A stretch of DNA of 64,000 nt from Rotaria macrura (taxonomy: Eukaryota > Rotifera > Eurotatoria > Philodinida > Philodinidae). Below, one piece after another: positions 60,801 through 64,000 of the stretch; the stretch's first letter is position 1, and every line of letters starts with the position of its first letter. Both the position numbers and the translations under genes were made by a program. A model generated the notes under the pieces. That model was given only the letters and a program-made list of their open reading frames with translations, was not told where the DNA came from and did not search any database. The stretch lies in assembly GCA_900239685.1 (NCBI GenBank), contig OENT01000350.1, forward strand, positions 62,001 through 126,000. Direction: 5' to 3'.

Positions 60801-63800
60801 AATTATTTATTAAAACCAGCATTAATCATCTTGCTTTTAGAAAAGTTCAAAGCCATTTAGAAAAAGATCCATCTTTTTAAGGCTTTTGTCAATGAATAGT
60901 CCTGAATGGATCACTATCTTGATTGGCTGTATCTTATGTGTACTTAGTGGAGCTGTTCAACCAATGTTTGCATTCTTATTTGCCAGAGTAGTCGATGTGA
61001 GGGATTGATTCATATTAATACCATAGAAAAAATTAATAACGGGTGTTGTAAAAGTCTGTGGAAAAATGTCCGACTCTGTTGTATTTGAACGGAGGTTAAT
61101 GGAAAAAAAATTCGTTTTTGTTAGATAGAGCATCGTTTCTACTTTGAAAGCACATATTTCACATATTCCTATTCATGCATTAGTAGTGAAATCCGTCCGA
61201 TTTTTATAAATCCCCTAAAAAAGCGTAATGTAAATTTCTGCAATTTTGCTTTTGACTTCTTCACAACAAAAACAATATCTTACCTTAGATGAAAAATTTT
61301 GGGCTGTTTTTTGCAGGTTATATGCAACACGTTATAGGGTTTTACCACAAATACAAATCATTGCCAAGCTTGATTATTATCATATAATTTTGGCAAGAAA
61401 AACTAATTTTCACTTCTTTTCCGACTTTGGGTGTATCAATCTTTCAAAAATCTGATCAATTTATACATCAATTTTTCAGAAGTAATTTAAAAAAGATTGA
61501 CTACGACAGATCGAGTTATTCATGAGCTACAAGACTATTTACAAAAAAAATGATTAGACTATTGGTCCTAACTTTATTAAATAGTTGCAACTGTGAAGTT
61601 TAATGCTGCGCAAACAAACCTAATTTATACCATCATAATTTTAAGAAACTGACTCTCTGTAAAGAAAAGTCCGTTTGAGCTGATTTTTATTCTCTAAGGG
61701 AGTCTTAAGCAACCACACCATTTAGAAGTCGTTCGAGCTCACAAAAATATGTCTTTGTGGACATATACAACCTGCTTATTGTTTAAAATGTTTACATACT
61801 GTTTTTCAGGAATTTCAGAAAAATCGAATGGATTTTACTATCGTTGTACGCAATGAATCTGTGAAACGTGTCCTTTCAAATTAGAAACGATGCTCTTTCT
61901 AACAAAAAATGAATTAGGTTTATAGCACCCTCCATTTAAACACAACAGAGTCGGACATTTTTCCAGGAACTTTTGCAACTTGCGTTAATTATACCATTCA
62001 TTTATATCGATTTGTTTATTTTTTAGGCATTCAATTCTTGCTTAAACTCTGAACGAAATCATGAAGTGTTGAATACCAGCTTTATTTTTCTTCTTTTGGG
62101 TACTCTTTTATTAGTTTTTCGTTTCGTTCAAGTAAAAATGCTGCTTTTGAGTTTGATCGATGATTTATTCATTCTTTATTCCAGTACACGGCTTTTTCCA
62201 TATCAGGATCGGGATTGATGCAACGTATTCGTGCGAAAGCTTTTGCGTGTCTTCTTCGCCAAGAAGTTGCTTATTTCGATCGACCTGAAAACTGCTCTGG
62301 TGCGATCTGCACTCGCCTTTCTTCTGATGCAGCAGCTGTTCAAGAGATGACTGGTACGCGATTAGGAGTCATCTGTGAAATATCTGCACTAACGTTTTGT
62401 GGAATGTTCCTTGGGTGTCTCATAAGTTGGCAATTAACATTGATTGTTTTCTGTCCTCTTTTTATCGTATCCATGTTCACTTACTTCGATGTACTGTTCA
62501 GTCTACGGGTGACTGAACAATCCAATCAAATTGTCGGTCGAGCAAGCACGGTAAAATTAGATTTCAACGAACACTCTTTTTATGTAGAAAAAGAAAAAAG
62601 TTACGAATTCTTTAATGAATCGAATATACTACGTTCATTCTGTATTTTACTCGTGTAGCTTACTGTTCAAGTTCTTCATAACATGCGTACAATAAAACAG
62701 CTGTCGGTAGAAAATGAAGTTTTACGGCAATATTCTGAACTTATTCAACAAGTATCAAGGTTGTTTACTTCAATATTATGCGTATATTTTTATATGAACC
62801 TTTAATAAATCTTGTTCTATCATAGGTTGTCTTGGAAACCTTTGATAGTAAATTCAATCGGATACGGCATTTATTGGACATTAGATGTATATACCATGGC
62901 GTTTCTGTATTGGCGTGCCCTCGTCTTGTTTGAAGAAAACAAACTTGAGTCGAACGATATTTTAATGTAATTTAAACTATATAGTTTGATAAGCTAAAGA
63001 GAATGCATTGTTATCTTTTTGATATATTAGGGTCATTGGTTTCGCTGCTTTTTCGATCGAAGTATTAAGAATCTTCGGCATAATGTAACATGTGCAATCT
63101 CTCCTTTTCTTTCAACTTCTACCATATATATATATATTCTAGGGGTAGTCGTATCGGTTCATCATTGCTGGGTGCTGAAGCGTTTTTCGATTTATTTGAT
63201 CGAATACCAACTATCGACAATTCTTCCACGGAAGGGGAAGAATTGGTATGAGAATGTTGAAGAGAAATATTTTGTTTCAACTATTGATATACCATGAATA
63301 TGATACGATTTTTATAGATTGATTTTCGAGGTGAGATCAAATTTGATCAAGTCAAATTTATCTATCCAAGTCGGCCAACATCTATTGTTCTTAACAAATT
63401 GCAATTGAATATCAAGCCAAGTAAGTAAGATACATGTTGATTTAATCATTTCTTAAAAACCTATCATTCACTGATCAGGTCAGCGCGTAGCTCTTGTTGG
63501 TATGTAAGAATTAAGTGTTTCTTTTAAATGTTTATCATCTAATATGATCTGTATAGGAACATCAGGATGTGGAAAATCGACAATCATTCAACTATTAGAA
63601 CGATTTTATGATGTTACAAGTGGTCAACTAGTTATTATTTCTTCATCTGATTGTGAAAGTTATTGCATAAAATGTTTTTTCTCACTTTAGCTTCTTGATG
63701 GCATTGATATTCGAAAACTAAACCTTAATTGGGTGCGTTCTCAATTTGGTCTTGTCAGTCAAGAACCAATTTTGTTTGATTTAACAATTGCTGAAAATAT

Positions 63801-64000
63801 ATCCTATGGCTTGGAGAATGTTTCAATGGAAGATGTTGTTAATGCAGCACGTCTGGTTAATATTCATCAATTTATTGAGCAATTACCTAAGGTTAAACAA
63901 TGCGAAATTATATAATGGATCTATTACTGTTGTATGATATATATTTAGGGTTATGACACAAAAGTAGGATTGAAAGGTGGTCTTCTATCTGGGGGTGAGA
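51829..64000 (+). CDS. ABCB1: ABCB1/P-glycoprotein-like full ABC transporter, 28 exons, 3' end beyond window
   Basis: Full-size ABC-B exporter (TMD1-NBD1-linker-TMD2-NBD2) that moves lipophilic compounds out across the plasma membrane using ATP. Exons 1-5: 51829-51926, 51983-52094, 52152-52396, 52483-52565, 52635-52750. Exons 6-17: 58627-58682, 58740-58911, 58958-59082, 59158-59338, 59402-59515, 59581-59776, 59840-59976, 60034-60156, 60213-60393, 60443-60676, 60735-60784, 60841-60996. Exons 18-28: 62027-62131, 62185-62550, 62659-62759, 62826-62966, 63031-63084, 63143-63245, 63318-63420, 63479-63499, 63557-63630, 63691-63891, 63949 to the edge. NBD1 has [42 protein letters not shown] and AHRLTT. 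NBD2 has [13 protein letters not shown] and LSGGE, where the window ends. All phases agree. Most introns are 46-108 bp; intron 5 (5876 bp) and intron 17 (1030 bp) are swollen by repeats. Orthology to vertebrate ABCB1 versus other MDR paralogues is not resolved. Confidence 0.93.
52978..53095. repeat. Outer inverted-repeat arm, diverged (partner about 56916-57015)
   Basis: Contains AAACACGCTCTAAAGTTGGA and TGAATAAAAG; the right copy has CCAATTTTAGAGCGTGTTTG and TTTTATTCAAA. About three-quarters of positions agree, much less than in the inner arms. Confidence 0.6.
53096..54708. mobile_element. Composite insertion with CCCAGG/CCAGGG ends in the left inverted-repeat arm
   Basis: Comparison with the uninterrupted right arm (ATGCCTC-TGTAGAAAAATC, read inverted) shows extra DNA between ATGCCTC and AGAAATCAATC. 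Both ends (about 53096-53300 and 54480-54708) are GGATCC/CGGATTC-rich like the other CCCAGG elements. The middle is a very AT-rich block plus a second TIR element. May be two elements sharing one site. Confidence 0.5.
53692..54044. mobile_element. Short TIR element, ends CTTGTCTACACTAGAAAA
   Basis: The left CTTGTCTACACTAGAAAA and right TTTTTCTAGTGTAGACAAG are inverted, and the symmetry extends inward (AATGC..GCATTA). No ORF; target duplication not clear. Nested in the composite insertion. Confidence 0.7.
54718..55212. repeat. Inner inverted-repeat arm, left copy
   Basis: About 500 bp that appears essentially identical, inverted, at 56419-56915. Landmarks: TTCAGGCCATCCTTTCTAGC at the outer side and GTTGCCCGCTTAGAGCTGG at the inner side. 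No ORF of interest. Confidence 0.85.
55271..55810. mobile_element. CCCAGG-ended GGATCC-rich element with a nested tRNA-like insertion
   Basis: Starts CCCAGGAGGACCATTCTGAC and ends GGATTCATTCACATGGG, close to the 43.6-kb copy along both halves. The two copies align except for 55474-55670, present only here. Confidence 0.7.
55474..55670 (+). mobile_element. Putative tRNA-derived SINE-like insertion
   Basis: 197 bp absent from the 43.6-kb sister copy and flanked by AATTC on both sides (55469-55473, 55671-55675), consistent with a short target duplication. It opens with a near-perfect hairpin (AGCGTTAGTGT / ACACTAACGCT) and then holds a tRNA-like stretch (about 55525-55598): box A-like TAGTCTTATTGGCTAGGACA, an anticodon arm CTGC-CCGGATA-GCAG, and box B GCGTTCGATTCCC with a partly paired T-stem. 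The acceptor stem is imperfect and position 33 is not U, so it is not a working tRNA. A plain tRNA pseudogene insertion is the alternative. Confidence 0.55.
55957..56265. mobile_element. Foldback element, AAGATCAGATG-rich
   Basis: Left CCCAGGTAAAAAA, then AAGATCAGATGAAATCGT and CGTGGTCTCAGA, facing TTGAGACCACGATTTTG and CATCTGATCTTACTAGATC on the right. The right boundary is soft; no ORF. Confidence 0.5.
56419..56915. repeat. Inner inverted-repeat arm, right copy
   Basis: Inverse of 54718-55212 with no difference noticed by eye. The 114-codon plus-strand ORF that enters it from the left ends inside the arm and has no recognisable domain. Confidence 0.85.
57184..58224. mobile_element. Non-autonomous hAT-type element with perfect 8-bp target duplication
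   Basis: Terminal inverted repeats CAGAGATGTCCAT / ATGGACATCTCTG, followed by GC-rich subterminal CGCTGCCGC words in a very AT-rich context. Flanked on both sides by TTAGGGGC (57176-57183 and 58225-58232). An 8-bp duplication and CAG...CTG ends are typical of hAT transposons. The 1041-bp interior has no transposase; the 70-codon minus-strand ORF at 57.7-57.9 kb is not recognisable. Confidence 0.88.
61037..61984. mobile_element. TIR element in transporter intron 17, TTAA-flanked
   Basis: Arms share GGAAAAATGTCCGACTCTGT (left, about 61061-61080) and its inverse (right, about 61945-61964), with further pairing through TTTTGTTAGA..GAGCATCGTTTC. TTAA occurs at both edges (61033-61036, 61985-61988), which would fit piggyBac-type targeting, though TTAA is common in AT-rich DNA. 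The 69-codon ORF inside has no domain. Confidence 0.6.

Noticed and set aside
61246..61455. 69-codon ORF in transporter intron 17
   Set aside because: Inside a TIR element, no domain, and not in phase with flanking exons.

Overview
The window looks like nuclear DNA from a bdelloid rotifer or a close relative (Rotaria/Adineta type). The reasons are strong AT richness, GT-AG introns that are mostly 49-66 bp, animal-type multi-exon genes, and a tandem pair of B-box/coiled-coil/SPRY-like proteins of a kind I associate with bdelloid genomes. The organism assignment is inference; the gene calls come from reading exons and splice sites directly.

Layout. 1.2-5.3 kb (minus): RNF19-type RBR E3 ubiquitin ligase in eight exons, with a 1.17-kb palindromic element in its fourth intron. 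6.9-7.4 kb: degenerate TDP-43-like sequence. 10.5-11.0 kb: one mobile element nested in another. 15.4-19.5 kb (plus): Gi/o-like G-protein alpha subunit in eight exons. 22.8-24.0 kb: 1.29-kb foldback. 24.6-25.5 kb (plus): single-exon METTL24-like membrane-anchored protein. 27.2-28.3 kb (minus): voltage-gated proton channel Hv1 with a 16-nt micro-exon. 30.7-31.1 kb: weak coding relic. 35.4-38.7 kb (minus): the two B-box/SPRY-like paralogues. 39.4-42.1 kb (plus): acidic coiled-coil protein of unknown function. 42.4-51.3 kb: repeat-rich stretch with a few small undefined ORFs. 51.8-64.0 kb (plus): full-size ABCB1/P-glycoprotein-like transporter, cut off by the window end inside its second nucleotide-binding domain.

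The genes do not form an operon or an obvious pathway; they read as a normal collinear stretch of metazoan chromosome. What stands out is the repeat load: at least eight foldback elements with CCCAGG...CCTGGG ends, a hAT-type element with a perfect 8-bp target duplication, a TA-flanked MITE, several long palindromes, a tRNA-like insertion flanked by AATTC, and a 5.9-kb intron in the transporter that is almost entirely nested elements. No rRNA, intact tRNA, CRISPR array or bacterial-type feature was seen.
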